NCBI GenBank assembly: GCA_903900265.1
Contig: CAIUMM010000182.1
Span: 1-58,296, forward strand
From: an uncultured Pseudomonadota bacterium
GTDB lineage: Bacteria; Myxococcota_A; UBA796; SXON01
Direction of reading: 5' to 3'
DNA length: 58,296 nt
Translations under genes and position numbers: made by a program
Shown: piece by piece, positions 7,913 to 16,280 of the stretch
How the letters are laid out: each line of letters opens with the position of its first letter
Position numbering within the stretch: position 1 is the stretch's first letter
Notes under the pieces: generated by a model
Database searches by the model: none
Seen by the model: only the letters and a program-made list of their open reading frames with translations
What the model was told of the DNA's origin: nothing

Positions 7913-10900
7913 TTACCTCCGACGCCGCATCAACCCCGCGGCGACCAGCAAGAACGCCCACCCCGACTGAGCCCCCGCGGACGCGCATCCACAGACGTCT
8001 GGGGGGATGACGGTCAGGTCTTCCGGTAGCTCCGCGCTGTCGCCGTCGGGCGTCCAGTCGCTGGTATCGGTGTCCGCGTCGGTGTCCGCGTCGGTGTCCG
8101 CATCGGTGTCGGTGTCTGCGTCGGTGTCCCCGCTGTCGGAGCTCTCCGGGACGCAGTCTTCGTCCTTCACGCGGTCGCAGTCTTCGTCGCCGTGGCCGCA
8201 GTCATCGAGCACGATCAGCGGCGAGACGCGGGCGTTCGCGTCGTTGCAGTCGCCGCCGCCCCAAGCCGCCGCTTCGGCGCCGTCCCCGTCGGCGTCGTAG
8301 TCGTCGCCGCCGTCACACGCCTGATCGACGCCGTCATACCAGCGCTCGGTGGCGCCGCCGTAGATCGTGCGGTCGGTGTCGTCGCAGTCATCGCCGCCGT
8401 AGACTTCGGCTGCGTGCCCATCGCCGTCGCAGTCGGTGCACACCGCGTAGTCGCTGCCGTCGCAGTCCTGGTCGACGCCGTCGTCGGCGATGTCTACGGC
8501 CTCGGGGTGCACTGCGGCGTCGGTGTCGTCGCAGTCACCGCTGGAGCCCGAGCTGTCTGCTCCGGCGATCGCGTAGCCGTCGTGGTCGCAGTCGTCGTCG
8601 CTGTAGCTTGGCGTGTCACTATCGCTGCAGTCTGAGTCTACGCCGTCGTAGCAGGCGTCGGCCGCGCCGGGGAACACGGTGGCGTCGGTGTCATCGCAGT
8701 CGTCGCCGCCGTACCAGATCGCGTCATGGCCGTCGCCGTCGTCATCGTACTCCGGCGCGCCGTCGCAGTCTCGGTCGATGCCGTCGTACGGGAAGTCCTC
8801 CATCAAGCTGGACACTTCAGGGTTTGTGTCGTCGCAGTCGGCTCCGCCCCACGACAGCGCCAGGTCTCCGTCCTGATCGCAGTCAAAATCGCTGGCGCCA
8901 TCCTCGGCAAAGCTGCAATCGCTGTCGACGCCGTCGTAGCAGAGGTCGGTCGCCCCAGGATTACTCGTTGGATCGATGTCGTCGCAGTCTTTGCCACCAT
9001 CGGCGATCGCGTCGTAGCCGTCGCCGTCGTAGTCGTATTCCGGGCCGCCGTCGCAGTCGGAGTCGACGCCGTCGAACTTCACGTCGGTGGCGGCGGGGCT
9101 GATCGACGCTTCGGTGTCGTCGCAGTCGGAGCCGCCCCAGTCCGCGCTGTCGTAGCCGTCGGCGTCGCAGTCGTAGTCGCTCGCGCCGTCGCAGTCTTGA
9201 TCGATGCCGTCGTAGCAGACCTCTCCGGGAGCGTGGGGGTAGGCGGCCGCGTTGTCATCGTGGCAATCGGTCCCGCCGTAGGCCGCGGCGGTGTAGCCGT
9301 CGCCGTCTACGTCATAGTCGTCGATGACCGCGCCGCCCGAGCAGTCCTCGTCGATGCCGTCGTAGGGGACCTCGGCGGCGTCGGGGTTGGAGGCGTAGTC
9401 GTCGTCGTCGCAGTCGGTGCCGCCAAAGCTTGCGGAGTAGTAGCCGTCGCCATCGGCGTCGTACTCGTCGGCCGGGTAGCAGTTGGAGTCGACCCCATCG
9501 TAGTAGTCTTCGGCGGCGTCGGGGCTCACCGTCGAGTCCGCGTCCTCGCAGTCGTCGCCGCCCCAGTCCAGCCCGACGTGCCCATCGGCGTCCGCGTCAA
9601 AGTCGCTTCTGCCATCTACGGCAAAGCTGCAGTCGCTGTCGATGCCGTCGTAGTAGGTCTCGGCGGCGTCGGGGCTGACGGTGGCGTCGGTGTCGTCGCA
9701 GTCGGTGCCGCCCCAGTCGGCCGCGGTGACGCCGTCCCCATCGGCGTCGTAGTCGGCGTCGTAGTCGGGCTCGCTGGACGCGACGGGGGACGCGGTCGCG
9801 TCGGAGCAGTCGGAGTCCACGCCGTCGTAGTAGGTCTCCTCCGCGCCGGTGTAGGTGGTGGCGTCGTCGTCGTCGCAGTCGCCTTCGGACTCGGTCTGCC
9901 CGTCACCGTCGGCGTCATCGAGGCCCAGGGCGCTGTACACGAGGTCGTCGATCGCAAAAACTTCGGTAGCGACGTCGGGGACGATGCGCAGCTCGTCGAT
10001 CCGATAATCGTAGTCAAAGCCGTAGAACACGTCGGAGCCGGCGGGTGTGAGCGCGCTGGTGTAGGCGAGCTCGCCGTTGTTGTAGGCGTAGACCGTAAAG
10101 CTGCCGTCGCCCGAGAGCAGCGTGAACCCCGCGGCGGGCTGGGGCTCCTTGAAGCGCACGACCAGCGCGCTCCCGGTCTGCGCGGCGGCGACGCGATCGT
10201 GCGGCGCGGTGCCGTCTACATCCCCCGCGCCGGCTGCGCTGACGCGGAACTGTACGCCTACGCTGCGGTATTGGGTGGTGAGGCTCTCGCCTTCGCTCAG
10301 CAGCTCAAAATCCACCTTCTGCTCGGTGACGACGTTCGCAGCGACGAGCCAGTCGGCCTCGTTGTCCCAGACGGTGACCTCGCCGGCGTCGATCACACCG
10401 TCGCAGTTGTTGTCGACCTCGTCCCCTAAAAGCTCGACGGCGTCGGGATGTACGTCCTCGCGCGTGTCGTCGCAGTCGCCGTCCGCTTCAAGGTAGCCGT
10501 CGCGATCGTGGTCGGTCTCCGCGGCGTAGACGACGTCGATGTCGTCGAGCCCGAAGGCGTCGCCGCTCGCCGACTCGATCACGATACTGTCGACGGGAAA
10601 TACGAAGGAAAATCCGTGGTAGACGCCGCCGGTCCGGTTGTCGGCGTCGTCGGTGAACGTGTAGGAGATCGCGCCTTCGCTGCCGGTCGCGGTCAGCGTG
10701 TAGTCGTCCATCGGATCGAGCAGCGCGAACGCGATCGCGTCTACTGGCGTAGAGAAGTCCAGGTTGAGCGCCGAGGAGCCGCCGGGCGTAAACTCGCCGC
10801 CTACCGTGTCACTCGGGAGGCTGCCGAACACCGGGGTTTTGGCGAAGATCGTGGGCGTAAACTCCAGCGTCGTGCCGTCCACCGTGTAGGTGGAGACCGC

Positions 10901-13177
10901 GTCGCCGGCCGCGAACGCCTCAAAGTCGAAGCGGTGAGGGGAGCCAGAGTAGCCCAGATCCGCGACGTCGTAGGCGAAGTCCGCCGCGTTGTCGCGCACG
11001 ATGACCAGGCCGTCGGTCCAGCCGTCACAGTCGCCGTCTTCGCCGTCTCCGGGCGTGTCGGTGCCACCGGGGTACACGCTATCGACCGCGTCGTTGCAGT
11101 CGTTGCCGCCTGCGTTCACGTCGACGTAGCCATCGCCGTCCTCGTCCGCGAAGTTCGGGCTGTACGGCCACGCGTACATCGCGCCGTTGGCCGTGCCCGC
11201 CACGTCGGCGTAGGGCGCGGAGACCAGCACCGTGGGCCAGCCATCGGCCTCGTGCGCGAGCGCGATCCCGGTGCCCAAGGCGCTCCCCGAAGCCTCGCCG
11301 CGTACTTGATGATCGGCGGTGGTGGCGGAGACCGAGCCCGTTGGCGGCGTGGTGTAGATGTAGGTGATGCCGCCGCCGCTGACATCGGTGGTGGCGTTGG
11401 TCGCGCTCACGAACAGGTCGGAGACGCCGTCGCCGTTCAGATCCCCAGCGAGGAGGTGGCCGCCGAGGTTGTTGCTGGCGCCGACGCCGTTGATGGCGAC
11501 GTCCGCGGCCGCGGTGGTGCCCGAGCAGCCGGTGGGGCCGGGGTCGAGCAGCCCCCAGACGTAGCCCGCGTCGGTGCGCGCGCCGTTGGCGTAGGGCGCG
11601 CCCGCGTACAGGTCCAGCCCGCCGGAGCCGTCGATGTCCGCGGCGACCACCGACGATCCAAAACGATCGGCGGCGGTGACATCCAGCCACGTGCAGGACG
11701 CGCTCGCCGTCGCGTCGTTGGTGCCGGACCAGCTGCCGCCGTTCAGCACGTAGACCGCGCCGCCGTCGGTCGCGCCGCTGTCGTTCTGGGGCGCGCCGAC
11801 CAGCACCTCGGCGGCGCCGTCGTCGTCGAGATCCGCCGCGCTGACCGCGGTTCCAAAGCGCTCGGTGCTGCTTGACGAAGCAAAAACCGCGTCGGGCGAC
11901 ATCGCGCCCGAGCCCAGCGGCCCGTAGTACAGGTAGACCGCGCCTGCGTTGGTCGCGCCGATGTCCGAGTCGGGCGCGCCAACGAGCAGATCCCCGTAGC
12001 CGTCGCCGTCGACGTCGCTCTCGCCCCACAGGCTGGTCCCGGCGATCGGGCGATCGGTGGTGTCCCCGTAGCCGATGAAGTCGGCGGTGTTAGCGGCGAA
12101 TGCGCCGGGCGCGGCGCTGACCGCGTCGCCGCCCCAGACGTAGATCCTCCCTTTGTTCGTGCCGGCTTCGTCGTTGTTGGGCGCGCCGACGCCGACGTCG
12201 TCGTAGCCGTCGCCGTCGAGGTCCGACAACAGCACGGTGCTCCCGAACGCGTCGCCGGACGCTTTGCCGCTGAACACCGCGTCGGCGGCGTCAAAAGTGC
12301 TGGCGGTGTTGGGCCGGAACATCAGGTAGGCGCGACCGTAGCCGCGGTCCTTTGCGCCGATCAGCGCGTCATCTACGCTGTCGCCGTTGCCGTCACCGCT
12401 CGCGAGCGCGGTGCCTGCGTAGGCGAAGTCGATGTCACCGCCCCAAGGGGCTTCGAGCTCGTCGGATCGCACAACGGCGCGCCCGGGGCGACCGGACTCC
12501 TCGCCAAACCACGCGCTGGAGCCGCTGCTGAGGCCCCCGGAGCAGGACCACGCCAGCCCGCTGGTGCTCGCCGCTGCGCCGATCATCGCGCTGGCGCCGT
12601 CGTCGTGCGCGGCGTCGCCGAAGTCCACGTCGTCCAAGACGATCACCGCTTCGGCGCGCCCCTCTAAGAGCCAGATCTGGACGCGGCCGGGGTCGGGGCT
12701 CGTGACGGGCTGCGCGGAGGGATAGGAGACGACGAAGGTGCGGTTGGGGTAACGCCCGAAGGTCTGGGTGTAGACCGTGCTCGCGCCCAGATCATCGCCG
12801 AACGCGGCGATCCCGGCAAAGTCGGCCGTGTCGATACAATCGGTGAGCGGGGCGGCGGGATCGAGCGCGCCGCTGTCGAAGTACAGCACGCCGTTGGAAG
12901 ACACCGTGGCGGTCGTGTACGAAACGTCGGCCCAGGTGAACGCGAAGGGCAGCGTGATGGCGCGCGCGTCGTCGTCGTCGAGATCCAGCGCGGTCCCGGT
13001 CGTGGCGTCGAGCCAGACATGCGGCGGGCCTCCGGCGTCCAGCGAGTCGCTGTACACCGTGCCTGCCGCGCTAGGGCCGCCGGTCCCGGCGACGGCAATT
13101 CCCGCGAGCGTGAGCCACGCGACACCTACGCCCCATGCAGGGCCGATGCGGCGGCGATCGGACTGGCGGGAGCGCAT
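7913..13177 (-). CDS. giant secreted FG-GAP / MopE-repeat protein with MYXO-CTERM sorting tail
   Basis: This 1754-residue surface protein has a signal peptide (about 1-30) and a beta-rich N-terminal domain. Six or so FG-GAP/integrin-alpha-like repeats follow (about 260-660; pattern DLDGDGxxDxxVGAP). Then come two single MopE motifs, each followed by a beta-sandwich-like domain, and twelve tandem MopE repeats (about 1080-1660). The tail is a Thr/Asp/Ala linker and a MYXO-CTERM-like end: CGC, a hydrophobic helix and RRRR. MopE and FG-GAP loops are known or expected to bind calcium, so calcium-stabilised surface display is likely. Exact partner or ligand is unknown. It is divergent from the gene at 13247 across about 70 bases. 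Confidence 0.85.
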   Translation of the reverse strand: MRSRQSDRRRIGPAWGVGVAWLTLAGIAVAGTGGPSAAGTVYSDSLDAGGPPHVWLDATTGTALDLDDDDARAITLPFAFTWADVSYTTATVSSNGVLYFDSGALDPAAPLTDCIDTADFAGIAAFGDDLGASTVYTQTFGRYPNRTFVVSYPSAQPVTSPDPGRVQIWLLEGRAEAVIVLDDVDFGDAAHDDGASAMIGAAASTSGLAWSCSGGLSSGSSAWFGEESGRPGRAVVRSDELEAPWGGDIDFAYAGTALASGDGNGDSVDDALIGAKDRGYGRAYLMFRPNTASTFDAADAVFSGKASGDAFGSTVLLSDLDGDGYDDVGVGAPNNDEAGTNKGRIYVWGGDAVSAAPGAFAANTADFIGYGDTTDRPIAGTSLWGESDVDGDGYGDLLVGAPDSDIGATNAGAVYLYYGPLGSGAMSPDAVFASSSSTERFGTAVSAADLDDDGAAEVLVGAPQNDSGATDGGAVYVLNGGSWSGTNDATASASCTWLDVTAADRFGSSVVAADIDGSGGLDLYAGAPYANGARTDAGYVWGLLDPGPTGCSGTTAAADVAINGVGASNNLGGHLLAGDLNGDGVSDLFVSATNATTDVSGGGITYIYTTPPTGSVSATTADHQVRGEASGSALGTGIALAHEADGWPTVLVSAPYADVAGTANGAMYAWPYSPNFADEDGDGYVDVNAGGNDCNDAVDSVYPGGTDTPGDGEDGDCDGWTDGLVIVRDNAADFAYDVADLGYSGSPHRFDFEAFAAGDAVSTYTVDGTTLEFTPTIFAKTPVFGSLPSDTVGGEFTPGGSSALNLDFSTPVDAIAFALLDPMDDYTLTATGSEGAISYTFTDDADNRTGGVYHGFSFVFPVDSIVIESASGDAFGLDDIDVVYAAETDHDRDGYLEADGDCDDTREDVHPDAVELLGDEVDNNCDGVIDAGEVTVWDNEADWLVAANVVTEQKVDFELLSEGESLTTQYRSVGVQFRVSAAGAGDVDGTAPHDRVAAAQTGSALVVRFKEPQPAAGFTLLSGDGSFTVYAYNNGELAYTSALTPAGSDVFYGFDYDYRIDELRIVPDVATEVFAIDDLVYSALGLDDADGDGQTESEGDCDDDDATTYTGAEETYYDGVDSDCSDATASPVASSEPDYDADYDADGDGVTAADWGGTDCDDTDATVSPDAAETYYDGIDSDCSFAVDGRSDFDADADGHVGLDWGGDDCEDADSTVSPDAAEDYYDGVDSNCYPADEYDADGDGYYSASFGGTDCDDDDYASNPDAAEVPYDGIDEDCSGGAVIDDYDVDGDGYTAAAYGGTDCHDDNAAAYPHAPGEVCYDGIDQDCDGASDYDCDADGYDSADWGGSDCDDTEASISPAATDVKFDGVDSDCDGGPEYDYDGDGYDAIADGGKDCDDIDPTSNPGATDLCYDGVDSDCSFAEDGASDFDCDQDGDLALSWGGADCDDTNPEVSSLMEDFPYDGIDRDCDGAPEYDDDGDGHDAIWYGGDDCDDTDATVFPGAADACYDGVDSDCSDSDTPSYSDDDCDHDGYAIAGADSSGSSGDCDDTDAAVHPEAVDIADDGVDQDCDGSDYAVCTDCDGDGHAAEVYGGDDCDDTDRTIYGGATERWYDGVDQACDGGDDYDADGDGAEAAAWGGGDCNDANARVSPLIVLDDCGHGDEDCDRVKDEDCVPESSDSGDTDADTDTDADTDADTDADTDTSDWTPDGDSAELPEDLTVIPPDVCGCASAGAQSGWAFLLVAAGLMRRRR
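8065..8130 (-). repeat. Asp-Thr/Asp-Ala linker-coding microsatellite
   Basis: About ten near-identical GTCGGTGTC/GTCCGCGTC hexamer-type units encode an alternating DTDADT linker just before the MYXO-CTERM tail. Such a tract is prone to replication slippage, and copy number may vary between strains. A shorter version is present at about 14774-14813 in an unrelated lipoprotein. Confidence 0.75.
8153..9930 (-). repeat. tandem array coding twelve MopE-type repeats
   Basis: The region is a degenerate tandem repeat of about 140 bases per unit. Each unit encodes DxDxDGxxxxxxGGxDCDDxDxxxxPxAxExxYDGxDxDC. Paired cysteines and dense acidic residues recur at fixed spacing. The array resembles the one at 56940-58296. 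It is protein-coding in the minus strand, not a CRISPR array: units are contiguous and there are no unique spacers. Confidence 0.8.
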
Positions 13178-13246
13178 TCGCTCAGGATACTTCGTTTCTA
13201 TGTCGTATGAGCCTGAACGGTCGCACCGGATGACGGAAAGTCAAAG

Positions 13247-13909
13247 ATGAACGTTCGACTTCTACAAGCGATCGACCCTGTAGGCGCGGTCGTGCTGATC
13301 TCGGAGGTGTCCGGGGTGGATGAAGCGCTGCTCGGCTACGCAAATCGCCTCGTTGCGGAAGGGTTTAGCGTTGCGATGCCCGATCTGTGGTGGCGCACTG
13401 GCCGCCCGGATCTGAGCGTAGAGGGCGGGATGGCGCGCGCGATCGAGGCGGTGCGCGACTCGGAAGCGCTGCTCGACGTGCGCGAGGCGCTCGCCGGGCT
13501 CGCGGGCGTCCCTGGGCCGCGGTTTGTGATGGGCTTCTGCCTTGGCGGCCTCTACGCGCGCATGGCGGCGTGCGCGCTGCCCGGGCTCGCGGGTGCGGTG
13601 GAGTTCTACGGGCGGATTCGGTATCCCTCGATCAGCGAGGCAAAGCCGGTGCAACCGCTGGATTTGGTGTCCGGTCTGGGATGTCCGATCCAATGCCATT
13701 TTGGCAGCGAAGACACGGTCTCGCCCCCCGCGCACGTCGATGAGCTGGAGCAGCGCTTGAGCGGGCGCGGTCACGCCGCTCAGGTGTTCCGCTATGCAGG
13801 ATGTGGGCACGCATTTCTGAACCCCAACCGCCCCTCCTTTCAAGCTGCGCCGGCGGCGCTGGCATGGTCCCGCGCGATGCGCTTCCTCGGGGAGCAGTCC
13901 GCGTTATGA
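13247..13909 (+). CDS. dienelactone hydrolase family protein
   Basis: This 220-residue alpha/beta hydrolase has the DLH catalytic set: nucleophile C98 in GFCLGG, D156 in GSEDTVSP and H188 in GCGHAF. Use of Cys as nucleophile is typical of the family, which opens lactone rings or hydrolyses related esters. The real substrate is not shown by the sequence. The N-terminus PVGAVVLISEVSGVDE matches the family's first strand. The stop overlaps the start of the next gene (ATGA at 13906-13909), so the two are probably translated together. Confidence 0.85.
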   Translation: MNVRLLQAIDPVGAVVLISEVSGVDEALLGYANRLVAEGFSVAMPDLWWRTGRPDLSVEGGMARAIEAVRDSEALLDVREALAGLAGVPGPRFVMGFCLGGLYARMAACALPGLAGAVEFYGRIRYPSISEAKPVQPLDLVSGLGCPIQCHFGSEDTVSPPAHVDELEQRLSGRGHAAQVFRYAGCGHAFLNPNRPSFQAAPAALAWSRAMRFLGEQSAL

Positions 13910-14298
13910 ATACGCTCGAATCGTTGAGGTCTCATTCGATGTCGCTTCTTGTTGCTTCCGGCGTAGAACCTACGCTCCTCCCGAACGTCTCCGTTCTCCT
14001 CGCTCCGCCGGGAGCCGACGACTTCGATGATGACGACTTCGACGGCGACGCCATCGAAGATGAAGAGGACGCGCTCGAAGACGACGACGCCCTCGAGGAC
14101 GGCGAGTTCGATGATTTGGAGGACGAAGAGCTCGACGACGGCGACGACGATCTCGACGAAGACGAGCTGGACGACGACCTCGACGAGCCCGGGTTCTCGG
14201 ACGAAGAAGAGGACGATGCCGAGGACGAAGACGGCGAAGACGATTGGGATGACGAAGAAGACTGGGACGACGAAGAAGCCGACGACGAAGCCCCGTAG
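13906..14298 (+). CDS. extremely acidic low-complexity protein
   Basis: The 130-residue product has a short N-terminal part (about 36 residues, mildly hydrophobic) followed by about 94 residues made almost only of Asp and Glu with a few Ala, Leu, Phe, Trp and Gly. From residue 37 onward I see no Lys, Arg or His. No known domain is recognisable. The ATG overlaps the stop of the dienelactone hydrolase gene in ATGA, which decides this start over the longer open frame from 13801. Acidic tails can mimic nucleic acid, bind basic proteins or buffer cations; which applies here is unknown. Confidence 0.65.
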   Translation: MNTLESLRSHSMSLLVASGVEPTLLPNVSVLLAPPGADDFDDDDFDGDAIEDEEDALEDDDALEDGEFDDLEDEELDDGDDDLDEDELDDDLDEPGFSDEEEDDAEDEDGEDDWDDEEDWDDEEADDEAP

Positions 14299-14341
14299 CG
14301 CGCCGCAGTGCGCTGTTGATCCGCTCGGCTTCAGCCCCGCT

Positions 14342-14950
14342 TCAGTCCAGCGCGGGGCACCAGATCGGGATGGGCTGCGGCGTGATGGAGATGGTGCCTG
14401 CGTCGCCTTGCATTCCGGACACGGTGATGTCGCCCCACGCTTCGGTCTCCGTCACGCCCTCGAGGTTGATCAGCACGGTGTCGCCTTCGCCGGTGTAGAA
14501 ATACTCCAGCGAGCCGCCGGCCTCTTCCTGAAGCTTGACGGTGACATGGCCCATCGTCTCGTCGTAGGTGCCAGGCCCGGCGTAGACGCCGAGGATGTCG
14601 GCCACGAGCACAAAGACGTGCTCGCGTGCGGCGTTGCGCCAGAAGGCGCGAAAGTTCGGAGCGCCGTCCAAAGCTTGGCAAGAAGGCTGGTCAAAGGTCA
14701 GCTGTGCGTCGTAGTGGCCAGAGATGGTCAGCGTGAACGGCGAGGGGTCGGGGGGCAGCGTGTCCACCGCAGAGTCGGTGTCGGTGTCCGCATCGGTGTC
14801 GGCGTCTGCGTCGCCTGACGAGCTTGCGCTGTCGTCGACCTTCGCGCCCGTACAACCCACGCCGAATGCGCCGAACAGCGCGGGGAGCAGCAACGTTGCC
14901 GCCGGGGAGGGGAGCGCAGGGATTCGGGAGCGGACCATAAGGAGCCTCAA
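14342..14950 (-). CDS. predicted lipoprotein of unknown function
   Basis: This 202-residue protein has a lipoprotein signal with lipobox FGVGC, Cys at residue 33, and Thr after the Cys, which fits outer-membrane sorting through Lol. An Asp/Thr/Ala/Ser linker (about 38-65) follows, then a beta-rich domain with three further cysteines. No family is recognised. The start codon overlaps the stop of the upstream HEAT-type gene by four bases (ATGA), so both are in one transcript. Confidence 0.65.
   Translation of the reverse strand: MRLLMVRSRIPALPSPAATLLLPALFGAFGVGCTGAKVDDSASSSGDADADTDADTDTDSAVDTLPPDPSPFTLTISGHYDAQLTFDQPSCQALDGAPNFRAFWRNAAREHVFVLVADILGVYAGPGTYDETMGHVTVKLQEEAGGSLEYFYTGEGDTVLINLEGVTETEAWGDITVSGMQGDAGTISITPQPIPIWCPALD
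14774..14813 (-). repeat. short Asp-Thr/Asp-Ala linker-coding repeat
   Basis: Hexamer-type units GTCGGTGTC, GTCCGCATC and GTCGGCGTC encode DADTDADTDTDS behind the lipoprotein cysteine. The same DNA pattern occurs at 8065-8130 in the MYXO-CTERM protein, so the linker motif is reused in this genome. Confidence 0.6.
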
Positions 14951-16179
14951 GGTGCGGGTTCGGTGGGCAGCTGAGCGATCGCCTCACGCGCCGCGCCCAA
15001 CAGCTGCGCGCGCTTCGGCGCTTTGGCAATGTAGCGCTCGAAGGAGGCGCGTGCGTCCGCGCTGCGGCCGACTCTCAGCAGCGCCACTCCATGAAAATAC
15101 CAAGCGTCTACGGGGCAGCGCTTCATGTCGACGGCGGCGTCCAGCGCGCTCAGCGCCATGGCCGCATCGCCCGTCTCCAACAGCAGCACGCCGCGCAGCC
15201 GGAAACTAGACGCGGTGAGCGGGAGGATCGGGTCGATGGCGCGCATCGTGTCATACGCTTTGGCGCGCACCAGCGCGTCGCCGAAGTCCAGCTGCTCGTC
15301 GGCGTCCTGAGCCCACAGCGTCGCTTCGCCGATCTGCAGCACCTCGACCGGCGCCTCTTTGGATCCCGGGCGACGCAGCAGTCGTTGCCGCGACAACGCG
15401 GGGCGTGCGCTTGTTTTGACGCTGCCCGAGCCTTCCGCGGCGATGCGAAAGACCTGCTGGCCCACCGTCGCGACAAAGGCGATCGGACGGGGCGCTGGAT
15501 GCGCTTCTCCTGCATCTACGCCGAGATCCACCCACAGGCCGTCTGGTCCGGGCGGGCGAGAGAGCCGCGCGACCGCGTCGCTCCCCGCCTCGGATACGCC
15601 ACGTGCGGCGCTCTCGGACAGCCGCACGGCGTTGTCCAACGCGCTCCAGTAGCCTAACTGCGCGCACATGCGGGCGAGCTCGCCTTGGGTCTCGGGGCGG
15701 ATCTTGTCGCTTCGAAGCAGCGGTACGATGGTCTGCTCCACGGTGTCGGGCGCGGCCGCGCTCTCGGCGTAGCGCAGCAGGCCGACCACCGCGCCTGCGC
15801 GCACATCGGCGCGAGGGTCGCGCAGGCCGATGAGGATCCGCGACAGCGCGGCGGGGGTGCCCAACGCGCCGCACACCTGAAACAGCCCGACGTTGTGCGA
15901 AGGGTCGGACGAAGCGACCATCGCGAGCAACTGGGCGCGTTTTTCTTCGGGAATCGACGCGCTGGCCCTACCCACCCGGCTGCGGGAGAGGATGTCCGCC
16001 GCCGCCGCGGCGCAGCCCAGACGCACCCCAGGCGAGATATCGCTCGTAGCCCGCTTCAACAGCGCATCGAGCGCAGAAGGGGTTCCCGTATGGGCAAGAT
16101 CCCGTGCTGCCGCCGCGCGGATGGGGAGCTCCGCAGCTTCGAGGGCGGCGAGGGGATCGGCAGTTTCAGCCACAAGCAA
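14947..16179 (-). CDS. HEAT-repeat / TPR-like protein
   Basis: The 410 residues start with Ala-rich helical repeats of the HEAT/PBS-lyase kind (about 10-170; units such as RDPRADVRAGAVVGLLRYAES). A middle domain of about 100 residues follows, and the end has TPR-like helices (about 300-400; PVDAWYFHGVALLRVGRSADARASFERYIAKAPKR). No signal peptide is visible, so it is probably cytoplasmic. Proteins of this kind are scaffolds; no enzyme motif is seen. It is coupled to the downstream lipoprotein by an ATGA overlap and is divergent from the lipoprotein at 16281. Confidence 0.65.
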   Translation of the reverse strand: MLVAETADPLAALEAAELPIRAAAARDLAHTGTPSALDALLKRATSDISPGVRLGCAAAAADILSRSRVGRASASIPEEKRAQLLAMVASSDPSHNVGLFQVCGALGTPAALSRILIGLRDPRADVRAGAVVGLLRYAESAAAPDTVEQTIVPLLRSDKIRPETQGELARMCAQLGYWSALDNAVRLSESAARGVSEAGSDAVARLSRPPGPDGLWVDLGVDAGEAHPAPRPIAFVATVGQQVFRIAAEGSGSVKTSARPALSRQRLLRRPGSKEAPVEVLQIGEATLWAQDADEQLDFGDALVRAKAYDTMRAIDPILPLTASSFRLRGVLLLETGDAAMALSALDAAVDMKRCPVDAWYFHGVALLRVGRSADARASFERYIAKAPKRAQLLGAAREAIAQLPTEPAP

Positions 16180-16224
16180 CTCGGGCGTAGGGTTCCAGTA
16201 GGTCTATCGCGATCCCTGCTGCTT

Positions 16225-16254
16225 GGTTCAACAGGGTTCAACAGGGCTCAAGGG
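16225..16254. promoter_or_regulatory. tandem decamer in a divergent intergenic region
   Basis: GGTTCAACAG occurs twice back to back (16225-16234 and 16235-16244), followed by a degraded third copy GGCTCAAGGG. The ten-base period is about one helical turn. It lies between the divergent genes starting at 16179 and 16281, so an operator for one or both is plausible but unproven. Confidence 0.35.
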
Positions 16255-16280
16255 CGAGCCGGACCGGATAGATCCCAAGC

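Noticed and set aside
8153..9930. Regular repeats considered as a CRISPR array
   Set aside because: The units are coding, about 140 bases and contiguous, with no unique spacers and no cas genes near.
8726..11875. Two long plus-strand open frames (567 and 475 codons) antisense to the MopE-repeat gene
   Set aside because: They are shadows of the GC-rich Asp/Gly/Cys repeats read on the other strand: repetitive Val/Ala/Gly composition, no domain and no start context.
13801..13905. N-terminal extension of the acidic protein
   Set aside because: The upstream 35 codons lie inside the hydrolase gene; the ATGA overlap at 13906 is the natural start.
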